64,000 bases of DNA, from positions 3,650,501-3,714,500 of the forward strand of contig CM044316.1 of NCBI GenBank assembly GCA_024291935.2, given 5' to 3'. Under the pieces are notes generated by a model. That model had not been told where the DNA came from and made no database searches. It saw only the letters and a program-made list of their open reading frames with translations. The number at the start of each line of letters is the position of its first letter. The first letter of the stretch is position 1. The position numbers were made by a program, and so were the translations under genes. The DNA is from Okapia johnstoni. Taxonomy: Eukaryota; Chordata; Mammalia; Artiodactyla; Giraffidae. Shown one piece after another: positions 1 to 15,000 of the stretch.

Positions 1-516
1 CAATATCCCCTCTCCCAGGAAGCCCTCCCTCAGGTAGACCCTCTATTTCCCCAGCCTTATCTCTCCCTCTTTCTCAGCTCTGGTCCCAAGGGGCTGGGAT
101 TGTATGTGTCTAGTTCTTTCTTCTCCAGATTGGGAGATCTTCAGATATGGGGCTGGAACTGAGACTTCTCATAGTCCTCAGCATCACTCAGCACAGGGCT
201 GCGCAGTAGGGAGTGGCAGGAGTTGTTTACTGAATCAGTGAACCAAAACTTTAGCCATGTATCTGAGGCTTTGTATAATCCAGTTTGGCAAACTCCTCTT
301 CATCCTTCAAAACCCACCTCACATTACCCCTCCTCCAAGAAGCCTGTCCTAGGCAGCATTTACTAAGAAGACAGATTTGGAAGCCAGGACTTCTGTGTCC
401 CAGTGGTGACACACGAGGCTGATAGAGACACCCAGTACTCGCACCATCATGGCTTCTTCCTCAACTCTTCCTTTGGCCTCTGGGAGTCAGTGAAGTGCAG
501 GGATTCCCAGGCTTGT
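1..516. other. intergenic DNA, no gene seen
   Basis: No exon with splice sites and recognisable protein similarity is visible here. The stretch around 290-360 resembles the old mammal-wide L2/MIR 3' sequence (the 'cctccaagaagcctg' type). By synteny the next gene to the left should be NCAN, but none of it is in the window. Confidence 0.5.
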
Positions 517-745
517 GGGCTTCCCTGGTGGCTCAGTGGTGAAGAATCCTGCTTGCAATGCAGGAGACCTGGTAGATGTGAGTTCGATTCCTGGGTTGGG
601 AAAATCCCCTAGAGAAAGAAATGGCAACCAACTCCAGTATTCTTGCCTGGGAAATTCCATGGACAGAAGAGCCTGGAGGGGGTCGCAAAGGAGTCAGACA
701 CGACTTCCCTGGTGGCTCAGACAGTAGAGAATCCGCCTGCAGTTA
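517..745 (+). repeat. Bov-tA/BovA-type SINE, followed by a truncated second copy
   Basis: It begins with the typical 'ttccctggtggctcag' head, carries 'gcaatgcaggaga', 'ccagtattcttgcctgg' and 'catggacagaagagcctgg', and ends in 'gtcagacacgac'. A second head starts at about 704 and stops by 745. The head is tRNA-derived but is not a functional tRNA gene. Confidence 0.9.
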
Positions 746-851
746 GAGAGTGAACTCGGCAGACTTCATTCTACTGGTGGGAAGACATCATTACAAGAAG
801 TCTCTTGCACTCTAAAACTAGTGCTCTATACCCGCAGGTACCAAAGGACAG

Positions 852-879
852 CCCCCCCCCCCCCCACACACACACACAG
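852..879. repeat. C(14) run followed by (AC)n microsatellite
   Basis: Fourteen C residues at 852-865 run directly into an AC dinucleotide tract. This is simple sequence, probably polymorphic in length. Confidence 0.95.
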
Positions 880-1068
880 TAGGCACACACTTGCTTTAGA
901 TACCTGCATTTCCCCTCCAGATCCAAGAGACTTGCTTGTAGAAATCCATGGCCCCCTTGTTTACCACCGAAGTGGGAAATGTCACTGCCTGTCTCCTTGC
1001 AGGGCTGGCCTTGGGGAAGTCCTAGGGAAGGAAGGCTCCTCCTCTAGTAAGCATTTCCAGCTTCAGTC

Positions 1069-1482
1069 TTTTGTTGTTGTTTGGTCATTGTGCTCTGCTC
1101 TTAGTGGCTCAGTCATGTCTGACTCTTCACCGCCATGGATTCTGTCCATAGGGATTCTCCAGGCAAGAATACTGGAGTGGGTTGCCATGCCCTTCTCCAG
1201 GGCATCTTCCCAACCCAGGAATCGAACCCAGGTCTCCCTCATTGCAGGTGGATTCTTTACCGTCTGAGCCACCAGGGAAGTTGCGTCTGACTCTTTTGCG
1301 ACCCCGTGGAGTGTTACCCCTCCAGGCTCTTCTGCCCATGGGATTTCCCAGGCAAGAATACTGGAGTTGCTTGCCATTTCTTTCTCCAGGAGATCTTCCC
1401 AACCCAGGAATCGAACTCACATCTCCCACGTCTTCTGCATTGCAAGCAGGATTCCTCGCCTGAGCCCCCAGGGAAGCCCGCA
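1069..1482 (-). repeat. two Bov-tA/BovA-type SINEs in tandem, reverse orientation
   Basis: Two consecutive reverse-oriented copies, about 1069-1284 and 1285-1482. Each reads 'gtctgactctt...ccatgg...ggcaagaatactggagt...cccaggaatcgaac...ccagggaag'. The second stops only about 15 bp before the NR2C2AP promoter region. Confidence 0.88.
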
Positions 1483-1489
1483 ATCACTG

Positions 1490-1937
1490 GATCAGGGCCC
1501 TTTAAGGGGCAGGGGCTGAGGGGCGGGGCAAATTAAACCACGCCCCGGGAGCGAGGGCCGGCGCGCCTGCGCGGCTTTCACGCGGTTCCGGGTCTTGCTT
1601 TTGGTTCCGAAAGCTGTGTGAGAGAAACTGAGGCTCCGAGAAGGAGCGACCGCTCCGTAGACTGATAGGAAACCTGTTTACCTTTCTTGGACCCACTGTG
1701 AAAGGCCTGGCCTGGGGTCGTTAGCAGTGTCCCCGAAACTCCAGATTTTTCCAGTAAGGGGTTGGTTGGTCAAGGCGACATTTAGGCCTGGAGAAACCGG
1801 GCAGTGACGGATCTTGTGCCGCGCTACAGGTGAGGACGCGTAGATTCTGAGGCGTGAACAGAGTCGCGCTCTGGCGGGCTGGGTTCGAACCAGGACTGAG
1901 CCCGGCTCTGAGTCCTGCGAGGCCTTGTGGAACCGAG
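1490..1937 (+). promoter_or_regulatory. NR2C2AP: NR2C2AP promoter / 5' UTR, CpG-rich
   Basis: A GC- and CpG-rich block between the last SINE and the NR2C2AP start codon. It contains GGGCCCTTTAAGG (1495-1507), a GGGGCGGGG Sp1/KLF-type box (about 1521), and GCGCCTGCGC (1563-1572), which resembles an NRF1 site. There is no TATA box at a sensible distance, as is usual for housekeeping promoters. The start site is not resolved and probably lies between 1560 and 1900. Confidence 0.65.
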
Positions 1938-3250
1938 ATGACCCACTCTTTGGTTTGTCCGGAGACAGTGAGCAGGTGAGAGACCCGGGCAGGGGTGGGG
2001 TGTGAATGGGGGTGGGCAGTGGCAGACGAGGCCCTTCGCCTGGAGTGTAGTCCCTAAGGGTTAGACAGAAACGAGAGAACCGGTGGTGAGGGAGGGGTGA
2101 GCCAGGCAGTAGGCGAGCCCTCGCCACGGTGCTCAGCACCTCTCCACGCTGCGACTCTGGTTGCCTTTAGGGTGAGTTCGGTGCTGAATCGAAACACCAG
2201 GCAGTTTGGCAAGAAGCACCTGTTCGACGAGGACGAGGAGACGTGTTGGAACTCGGACCAGGTGAGGCACCCTCTCCCTGGACTCTACCCCAAGTGTGAA
2301 TCAGAATCAGGGTGGGAGGAGTCGAAGTGATTCCCCGTTGGTCCAGTGGTTGAGAGACTGTGATTTCACTGCTGAGCGTGTGGGTTCAACCCCTGATTTT
2401 GGAACTAAGATCCTACAAGCTGTGCTGCACAACCGAAAGAAAGAAAGAATGAATTAGGGGTCTAGTGTCCCCTGAGAATTCGGGGGCTCCCGAACTGGGC
2501 AGATTGGCCAGGAAGGGAACCTGTGCTCCCACTGTGCTCCCCACCCCTCATGGACTGTGTGAATGAGAGAGACAGGCACAGCAGGGCTGAGTCTGAAGTG
2601 CTCATGGGCCTTTCCTTTTCTGTCTGCTTCCAGGGTCCCTCCCAGTGGGTAACACTGGAGTTTCCCCAGTGCATTTCTGTCTCCCAGCTGCAGATCCAGT
2701 TCCAGGGCGGCTTCTCCAGTCGCCAGGGCCGCCTGGAAGGTACTGGAAAACCCTGGAAAGTGGGGGACTAGAGAGGACTCGCTGGCCTCACTGCTTCTTT
2801 CTCTGCTGCAGGTTCTCTGGGGAGTGAGGCTCTTCGCAAGATTGTGGATTTTTACCCTTTGGACAACAACTCGCTTCAGATATCCTGCTTCAGCCGCTGG
2901 GTGGAGTCACTGTGCCTCTGAAAGCTGTGGGCCCTGGCGTGTGACCTTGGGCAGGTGGCCTCTAGGTCTCCAGTGGTTCACCTGTAAAATGGGTTCATGA
3001 CAGTGTGTTCTGTGCAAGAGCTTCTGAGGGACCAACAGTGTGGTGGGTCACCCAGCACGGTGGATGTATGTGAGCTGGGGCTGGCGGGTGGGAAAAGATA
3101 AAGAAATCTGTTTCCCTTGACTGTTCTGCTTACACCTTCCCAGTGCCACCTGCTGAGGTGGATCAGCTGAAGGTGACGTTTGAGGATACCACTGATTTCT
3201 TTGGCCGAGTGGTCATCTACCACCTACGTGTGCTAGGGAAGAAGGTGTGA
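1938..3250 (+). CDS. NR2C2AP: nuclear receptor 2C2-associated protein, 5 exons, 139 aa
   Basis: Known in the family as a small partner (TRA16) that represses the orphan nuclear receptor TR4/NR2C2; the fold is of the discoidin, galactose-binding type. Coding exons are 1938-1975, 2171-2261, 2634-2739, 2812-2879 and 3134-3250, totalling 420 nt (139 codons plus TGA), the same length as the human protein. The protein starts MTHSLVCPETVSRVSSVLNR and ends FGRVVIYHLRVLGKKV. Introns 1-3 are ordinary GT-AG. Intron 4 (2880-3133) begins ATATCC and ends TTAC with a TCCCTTGAC branch site, so it is a minor-class AT-AC intron, and only this junction restores the conserved LQTFP segment. A CHR-type SINE sits in intron 2. 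The stop lies 199 bp from the RFXANK stop on the other strand. No AATAAA was seen shortly downstream. Confidence 0.96.
2328..2453 (+). repeat. CHR-type tRNA-derived SINE in NR2C2AP intron 2
   Basis: Pattern 'ttggtccagtggttgaga...gtgggttcaacccctg...ctaagatcctacaagctg' followed by a GAAA-rich tail. It is typical of the cetartiodactyl tRNA-Glu-derived SINE. Confidence 0.75.
2880..3133 (+). other. NR2C2AP: U12-type AT-AC intron of NR2C2AP
   Basis: The donor reads CAG|ATATCCTGC, close to the minor-class consensus ATATCCTTT. The acceptor reads TTAC|ACC. A branch-site match TCCCTTGAC at 3113-3121 (consensus TTCCTTRAC) places the branch adenine at 3120, 13 nt from the intron end, which is in the narrow range of the minor spliceosome. 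The intron is phase 0. No GT-AG alternative keeps the reading frame and the conserved peptide. Confidence 0.93.
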
Positions 3251-3313
3251 GGCTGCTGGGTGGTTGCCTCCTCCAGGAAGCACAGCAAAGTCCTGCAAGT
3301 TCTGCACAGAAGG

Positions 3314-3319
3314 TTTATT
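3314..3319 (-). terminator. RFXANK: RFXANK poly(A) signal
   Basis: TTTATT on the plus strand is AATAAA on the minus strand, 130 bp past the RFXANK stop codon. It lies only about 64 bp beyond the NR2C2AP stop, so the two 3' ends almost certainly overlap. Confidence 0.85.
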
Positions 3320-3448
3320 GGTTCCTCTTGGAAAGGGCCCCCTCCCACCGTCTGTCCAGGAGCTGCCTTTGAAGCCGGTTCTGGGTTCCCCCAGCTCTGG
3401 GTCGACCATTTTGTTCCCTGAGTTTCTTGAGTCCCTGGTGGGCGGTGT

Positions 3449-7554
<4,106 letters not shown>

Positions 7555-8069
7555 GGGGAAAGCTGGTGGAAGGGCCAAACAGGGAGAGATGGCAATAATT
7601 ATCAACAACTCATTAAGTAGGCACTGACTGCATACCTGGCCTTACACAGTAAGGGTGGGTAAACTCAGACTCAGCCAGAAAATTAAAACCAGAGTGCAGT
7701 TTTAATTGGACTTCTTGGACCCACTCCTCCCCACCATCAGAGCAGATACAACAGGCATTGCTTAAAAGCCCTGGCTCTGGGGTCGGCTGTCTGTTTGAAT
7801 CCCTCCATTTATATGCTGTTAAAGGTTGGGCATCTGACTTAATTTCTCTAAGCCTCAGTTTCTTCATTAAAAAATTGGGGAAATGAGGCCTAAAAAAATC
7901 ATGTCTGTAAATATCTGAGCAGGAGGCCTGATACCCGGGCAGATCTTAATAAATGTCTGCTGTTGTTTTTTTGGGGGAGGGGGGAAATCCCTAGAATGAG
8001 CGAGGGCTCAACAAAGATGTGATTGGCTGCATCCCACCCGCCCCTCTCAAGCCAATCCATCAGGTCCAC

Positions 8070-9005
8070 TCACCTCCAGCTAGCCTCCTCTGTCACCCGA
8101 CGTCGCAAGTCAGGGTACCCCCAAACTTTGGGGCGCAACTCACAAACTTTTTTTTCTCTTCCAATTGATGTAAGGGGCAGCAAGATGGAGCCTGTACTGT
8201 CTGCGCCTTGCCTGCTTCTGCTGGGACGACAGCAACTTGATACGCGACCGCTACCCCCCACCCCGAGTTCTCCCACTGCGCCTGCGCACCCCCGCCCCCC
8301 GCAAAAGTGCGGATTGTCTGGAGCAGTAGGAGCTGTTTCGGGCCCTTTAAGGCTTGGGGGAGGGCCGTGGCTTCCGCCAGGGCAAGAATTATGCCATTGC
8401 GCCTGCGCATTCCCGTCCCCGCCGCCCCGGAGGGAGCCTGGTAGGGTCGCGAGGGATGGGCGGGGCCTCAGAGGGTTCTCTCTCGCGTGCACTGCCCTCA
8501 TCCTCCTCACCCCTAACTCCGCCCCCACGTTTTTCCTGACGCAGCCAATCGGCTCCGCCTTCGGACAGACGCGCCGCGCTTTCTTTAGCAGGGGGGCGCG
8601 AGGGACGTGGCCGGCTGTCGGAGACTTAAGAGGGGCTCCCTCCTGTGCAGGCGTGGGGGCTCAAGAGCCTCTTCAGGGATTTGGTGGCAGCAGTGGGGTA
8701 CAAGTGCATGGAGTATTTCCCCAGTTTGTCGGCCTCCGGAAAAGGGCGCCCTTGCCCCTCCTCTGCCTGAGCGTCCCTTTTGGAGCTTCAGGGGGTCTCC
8801 GGCCCCTCTTCACTCACCTCCCGATTGCCTCTTTCCCCAGTCTCTCACTCACGGCCCTTCTCCTGTCTGAGTTGACTAAGAATCTAGAAGGGAAGACCAA
8901 TTAGTACCGGAACTGGATGAGCGCGGCGTGGTTTCGCAGGGAAAGTTTAGGCGGTTGTCTCTCCAGACTTCCGGTTCCGGTCCTCTGAATAGGGCCGTGG
9001 CTACT
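8070..9005. promoter_or_regulatory. CpG-rich divergent promoter block of RFXANK (-) and BORCS8 (+)
   Basis: About 0.9 kb of GC- and CpG-rich DNA separates the two divergent genes. Visible elements are two identical TGCGCCTGCGCA NRF1-like palindromes (8277-8288 and 8398-8409), GGGCCCTTTAAGG (8340-8352), a CCAAT box (8545-8549) and tandem ETS-like CTTCCGGTTCCGG just before the BORCS8 ATG (about 8968-8980). It is TATA-less. An 882-bp plus-strand open frame here has no homology I recognise and is explained by base composition. Confidence 0.7.
8074..8200 (-). other. RFXANK: likely 5' non-coding first exon of RFXANK
   Basis: On the minus strand a strong donor, GGAG|GTGAGTGG, ends at 8074. It pairs with the acceptor just upstream of the RFXANK start codon (first exonic base 7562), giving an intron of about 511 bp. 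The upstream edge (start site) is a guess within the CpG island. CCAAT boxes lie on both sides (8022-8026 inverted, 8052-8056). Confidence 0.6.
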
Positions 9006-12000
9006 ATGGAAGAACCCGAGATGCAGCTCAAGGGGAAGAAAGGTGGTGTGGGGCCCCACGCGGGGCGGGGCGGAGGGGCCAAGAACTCCTAGAAGGGCGA
9101 TCTGAAGGGGGTGACAGAGGGCCAGGGCGCTGAGGGAGCGTTTGGGGGCAGTGATTGAATTGCCAAGAAATCCCGGCTCAACCGCTGACTAGTTTTGAAA
9201 CCTTTAGAGACTCTGTGCCTCGGTTTTGTCCTCTGTAAAATGGGGAGTATAACAGTCTCCTTGCCTCCCCCCATAAAATTGTTATGAGAATTCAGTAACC
9301 TGATATGTTAATGCGTAAAACACTGGAAGAATGCCAGGGGCGTGGCAGTTGCGTGTACTGTTTTCCTTTGTATTTAAGCATTTGTATATATTTGTTGTTG
9401 TGGTTCAGCCGCTAAGTCGTGTCCGACTCTTCCGGACCACATGGACTGTAAGCCCTCCAGGCTCCTATGTCCATGGGCTTCTCCAGGCAAGGATACTGAA
9501 GTGGGTTGCTGTGCCCTTCTCCAGTTGTATATAAAGACCCTAATGCTGGGAAGGATTGGGGGCAGGAGGAGAAGGGGACGACAGAGGATGAGATGGTTGG
9601 ATGGCATCACCGACTCGATGGACATGGGTTTGGGTAAACTCCGGGAGTTGGTGATGGACAGGGAGGCCTGGCGTGCTGCGATTCATGGGGTCGCAAAGAG
9701 TCGGACACGACTAAGCGACTGAACTGAACTGAACTGAAATCACATAGTTACAAGTTACAAAATGCCACAAGCTATTTTTAAAATGTCAGTGTCGTTGTTA
9801 ATTTGTTACATACATTATTGCCAGTTAATAATTTAGACATCACAAGAACATTTAATTCCACATCCTTCCTAACAGCACTGTGAGGTGTAAGCTATTACCA
9901 CTGTGTTCATTTTCAAAAGGAGGAGCCCTAAGAGGGTAAGAGAACATACAGTTTGGAGGTGGCAGGCTGGAGTCTGCCTGAGTCAGGGCACAGTGGTGAG
10001 CTGGGCACACCAAACTGGACAGTCTCAAGCACAGCCTCCCTTGAGTCCCAAACACCAGTGGGTTCTCCCTCACTAACTACACTGTCCTGGACAGTGGGAT
10101 GGGGGTCCATCTCTGTAGCAAACCTTGAGGTGGGTTCTGTTATCCTCCCATTTTTCCAGATGAGAAAACTGAGGCTCAGAGATACTCCTTCCCTCACAGA
10201 TCCCAAGTTTTAGATAAACATTACCTAATAAAGAATGAGAATTTTTACACCTGAAACTAACAAAACATTGGAAGTCAACTATACTCCAATGTAAAATTTT
10301 TAAAAAGAGTAAGAATTTAAGTATAAGGGAAATGAACAAGGTTCTGAGGTTGAGAGTGAGGTTGAAGGGACATCTGATTAAGCTTGGTGATCAGGGAAGG
10401 CCAGGAGGTGACATTTGAGCTGAGACATGAGGGGTGAAGGGAAATGAGAGGTGGGGATGGAGGCAGTGTCATTGGCGGCATCAAGTACAAAGGGCTTGAG
10501 GTGGCAAAGTGCTCAGAGCTGTGCTGCAATACTAGTCACAGTACTTATTCATATTTAAATTAATTAAAATTAGGTAAAATTTAAAATTCAGCTTCTGAGT
10601 CACATTTCAAGTACTCAGTAGTCGTATATAACTAGTGACTACCATATTGGGCAGTATAGATTATAGAACCCTTCCATCATCTCAGAAAGTTCTTGTGGAC
10701 AGTGCTGAATGTCCATGGAACAGCCATGAGGCCATTGTGCCTGGGGCAGAGGGTCAGGTGGGTGGGAGGAGGGGTGTTAAGAGCAATCAGAACATGCAGA
10801 GCCTTCTGGGCCGTGTGAAGCAAGGCAGATTTAATTCTCTGGCTGATGGGAGTCATGGGAGTGTTTCAACCAAGGGAGAGACCTATCTGATATGTTTAGT
10901 AGGAGCTCATCTCGTCTGTTTTGTGGGGATTGGATTGTGTGCAGGAGGGGGAGCAGGGAGACCAGGGAGCAGCTAAGTTTGGGATCTAGGTGAGAGACAG
11001 CTATGCCTGGACCAATAAGGGTAGTGCGGTGGTAAAAGTGGGTGAGTTTTGGGCTTTGTTTTGTGACTGAACAAGCAGGAGCTGCTCATTGATGGGGTAG
11101 GAGGGGCAGGGACCACCATCTGGCTGCTGTTTTTGAGGCAGACCCTGGGATGAGGAGTTGTCTCTAATTAGCTTACTAAGAGAGCCCCACAGAGGAGAGG
11201 GGGAAACAGGACAGGGATGAGGAGGAGGCTGAGCAAGGAGCAACCTCAGGTGGAATCCTGCAGAGGGGAGCCATGGTCTATTCCCATAGGGGAGCTTATG
11301 GGGATGAGTCCCACCTCTGAGTTGTTCAGACACTCAGCATGGGTCGTGGGCTTTCCTCCCCCTCAGTAGTCAGTCATGGCCTAGAGCCATCCACCCATGT
11401 AAACTTGCAGGCACTTTTGGGTCCAGTAGCCAGTGGGCATCTGAAGAAGAATCTCTGATACTGTCACGGGTAAATGAAATGTGAGTGGATCTGAGCGGGT
11501 GGCAGCAAGCAAGTAGATTTAGGAAGGAAAGGATCATGAATTCACTGGACACATTAATGTCATCAAGATTGAGGCCCTTCTGTGACTCCCAGATGGAGTT
11601 GTTTGGCCCTGCTGTGATCATCTGCAACCCATCACCAGGGCCACAGGTGACCCAGCTGGGAGGGATGCTGGGCACTCCTCTACTCTGGGTGGACTCATGG
11701 GTTGAGCAATCAGGAATCTAATGCTTTGTCTCCTTGATCCCCTGTCAACCCTCTCCCCTTCTCCCCACTGGCCCCACTTTGCCAACTGTCATCCTGGCCC
11801 CAGTTACTGACAAATTCACCGAGAGTGTCTACGTCCTGGCCAATGAGCCGTCTGTGGCCCTGTACCGGCTGCAGGAGCACGTGCGCCGCTCCCTGCCTGA
11901 GTTGGCCCAGCATAAGGTGAGTGTCCTACCCTAGTGACTGACCTCTCCCAGGGTCTTCACCTTGTGAGCTGGAGCCTGCTAGGTGGAACAGGGGCTGTTG

Positions 12001-15000
12001 GTGCAGGAGTCAAGGCCAGGACATGAGCAGGGAGGTGCATGGTCACTGACCCAGCTTGGGGCTGGGTGGACACATCTGGGGTGGACTTGGAAGAAGAAGG
12101 TGCTACGTCTGTTGTGACCCATGTGGTGAGAAGGAGGCAGCCACATGGGGACCCCAGGGAAGGATGTGCCAGGCAGAAGGAACAGCCTGTGCAAAGGTCC
12201 TGAGGCAAAGTTGCCATGTGTTCACAGAAAGCCCAGACTGAGGAGGGGTGGGAGTTGCCAGAGGAAAGATTGGGGCTGGAGGGGGCGAGTCTCTACAGCC
12301 ATGGTGATTGGCGTTTGGGTGCTCCATTCCAGAGAACTGGGAGGAAGGAGGTAACAGCTACCCCTGCTCACAGCTCCCCACCCTCCACAGGCTGACATGC
12401 AGCGGTGGGAGGAGCAGAGCCAGGGAGCCATTTACACCGTGGAGTACGCCTGCTGGTAAGCACCATGGCCTCCCCACTGCCAGCATTGCCCCTGTGTGGC
12501 CCGGGTGTTCAGGGGCACCTCCGTCAGCTGCCTGGTGAGGCCTGGCCTGCCTAGCCCACCTGAATAGGGGCAGGTGGAGCTCGACTCACCTGGCCACAGG
12601 GCGAAGTTCCAGCCCAGACCTGTGCTTCTCACTATTCGACTGACCCTCACATGTCTCGGTCAGGCTTCTTCCTGGTCCTCAGCAGCCCCCACCATCTGTC
12701 ACAGGAGGGGGTCATAAGGATTCCAGGAGGTGCCTCAAGAGGCCAGTGTTTGCCACCCACAGTCAGGACCACAGACTGGCTGGTGGGGTGGATGGCAGCT
12801 GTGGGTGGTGCCCAAACACAATACTGTTTATTTTAAATTTTTATTTCTTTCTAATTTTTTATATTGTGGTAAGAAGCACCTAAGTAAATTTTATCATCTT
12901 AACCATTTTTAAGTGTACAATTCAGTGGTATTAAGTATATTCATAATGCTATGCAGCTATCCTCAGCACCCACCTCCTGAGTTCTTTTCATCTTGCAAAA
13001 CTGAAACTCTGTCCCTGTTAAACATGAACTCCCCATTCACCACCCCCCATTCCTGGCTCCTGCCATTCTGCTTTCTGTCTAAAAATCTGACTGTTCAAGG
13101 GACCTCACATTAATGGAATCACACTTTTTTTTTGGTCTTTTTGTGACTGTCCTCTTTCACTTACCATAATATCGTCAAGGTTCATCCACGTTGTAGCCTG
13201 TGTCCGAAGTTCCTCCCTTTTTTAGGGCTGAATGCTATTCCATCCTGTAGATAGACCACATTTTGTTTATCCATTCATATCTTGGACATTTGGGTTGCTT
13301 CCATGTTTTAGCTGCTGTGAATAAAGTTTCTGTGACCATGGGTATACCATTTATTATTTGTGTTTTCTTGTTTGCTTATCTTTCTCTAAATACCCAGAAT
13401 GTTTAACCCCAAGTGAAAGATGCACCCGATAATAAAAAGCAGCAGTTGGTGTTTCTCCCCGTTATTGCAGCTTTGCCAGCCTGCCTCCTGTGCTTCTGTT
13501 GGTTCCCCATGACTGTAGTTCATGTCCAGGCTTGTTTCATTTGCTTTTGGAGTTGGTGACTTAGAAGCACTGTTTGCCCCTAGTGCGGGCTGTAGGTTGT
13601 GTTGGTGGAGCCTCGACACTCCACAGCAGTCCTTGTCTGTGGCGCTGAGGGGTTTGCCTGCCTGTTTCTGTTCTATAGTTGAAGTTCCTTGACAGGAAGT
13701 CCTGTTGCTGGGAGTTCTGCCATCACCAGCCTTGACCCCTCTGCTGGGGCTGGAGGGTAATCCAGACTGATGGCATCTTCCTGGGGATTGTGGTCACAAA
13801 CACTCTTCTCAGCTCCAGGAAGAGTAGAAAAGATAAGGGAGTTTTTCTTGCAGCTACTACATAGTTCCTGGTCAGCTAAGAACCTTTCGGCCCAGGTTTG
13901 GGACTTCCCTGGTGGTCTAGTGGCTAAGAATTCAAGCTCCCAATGCAGCAGGCCTGGGTTTGATCACTGATGCGGGAGCTAGATCTCACGTGTCGCGACT
14001 AAGAATTTGGATGCTGCAACTAAACATCCTGTGTGCCACAACTAAGACCTAGTGCAGCCAAATAAAAACAATTTTTTTTTTTAAAGGCCCAGGTTTAAGG
14101 AAGAACAGATCAAAGTCTGTATTTTTTCCCAGTTCCTCTAGCTGCCCTGTCCATTGCAGAAGCTTGGACCCTGGTTGGCTGTTTACACTTAGATTTTAAT
14201 GAATTAAAATGAAATAAAATGGAAGATTCAGCCCCTCAGTCTCACGAGCCACACTTCAAGAGCTTAACAGCCATCTCAGTGGATAAAGAACGTGTCCATC
14301 ATGTTCCAGAATGTTCCATTGGACTGCCTTATGGTAGGCAGGGGGCCAGTCTGCTCTGAACTCGGAGCACTTCTCTTTAGTGATATGTAAATTTCTCTAA
14401 TGCTGAAAGACTGTTTCCTATGGACATGAAAGTGCCCTTTTAGTTGTTTAAAATGCCTTATGCAGTGTTAATGGTTGGTGTGAAACTGGAAGATACTATG
14501 TGGTCTGTTGGTTGGGCCCGTTGTGAACTTGTGTTAGACAGCTTTTTATCGAAGTGATCAGATACTAGGAAAGCTGCCTGCTTTTGGTGGTGTTGGATGA
14601 GCAAATGGACAGTCTGGATTTCAGCCAGCGCTCCCCTCCTTTGATCGCATGGCCATTTTCAAGCAGATCCTTGACTGATAATAAATGGGAATGATTTCTG
14701 TAATAGAAGGACTTGAAAACAACCCTTTTATTTTGACTGCAGGTGTGCTTGCACAGGCAGCCTGCTAGCATTAGTAATGCCCCAAGAGGCTTGGTGAATA
14801 TTTTCCTGTAGTGCTATTGGAAACATTTTTATTAGACATTCATCAATGTGGCAGCAACATCAGAGCTTAGCACAGCTTTGCAATAGTGCCTCTCTAATGG
14901 TGCTAAGTCTAAACTCACTTTTAGAGCTTTTCACACTCCAGCTGACAAGCTTCCTTCAGAGGAAGGAATAGGTTACCTAAAAGGAAAGCATGATATTTTA

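Noticed and set aside
517..640. tRNA-like sequences at SINE heads throughout the window
   Set aside because: The tRNA-derived heads of Bov-tA and CHR SINEs keep box-B-like text but have decayed cloverleaf positions and SINE bodies attached, so they are not tRNA genes.
1069..1482. open frames of 90-150 codons repeated at every Bov-tA SINE
   Set aside because: The same peptide text (such as YSCLENPMDRGAW) recurs at unrelated loci because it is SINE sequence read in a frame that happens to be open.
8023..8904. 293-codon plus-strand open frame across the RFXANK/BORCS8 intergenic block
   Set aside because: It begins at a TTG, lies in a CpG island where stops are rare, shows no recognisable domain, and overlaps promoter elements and the RFXANK non-coding exon.
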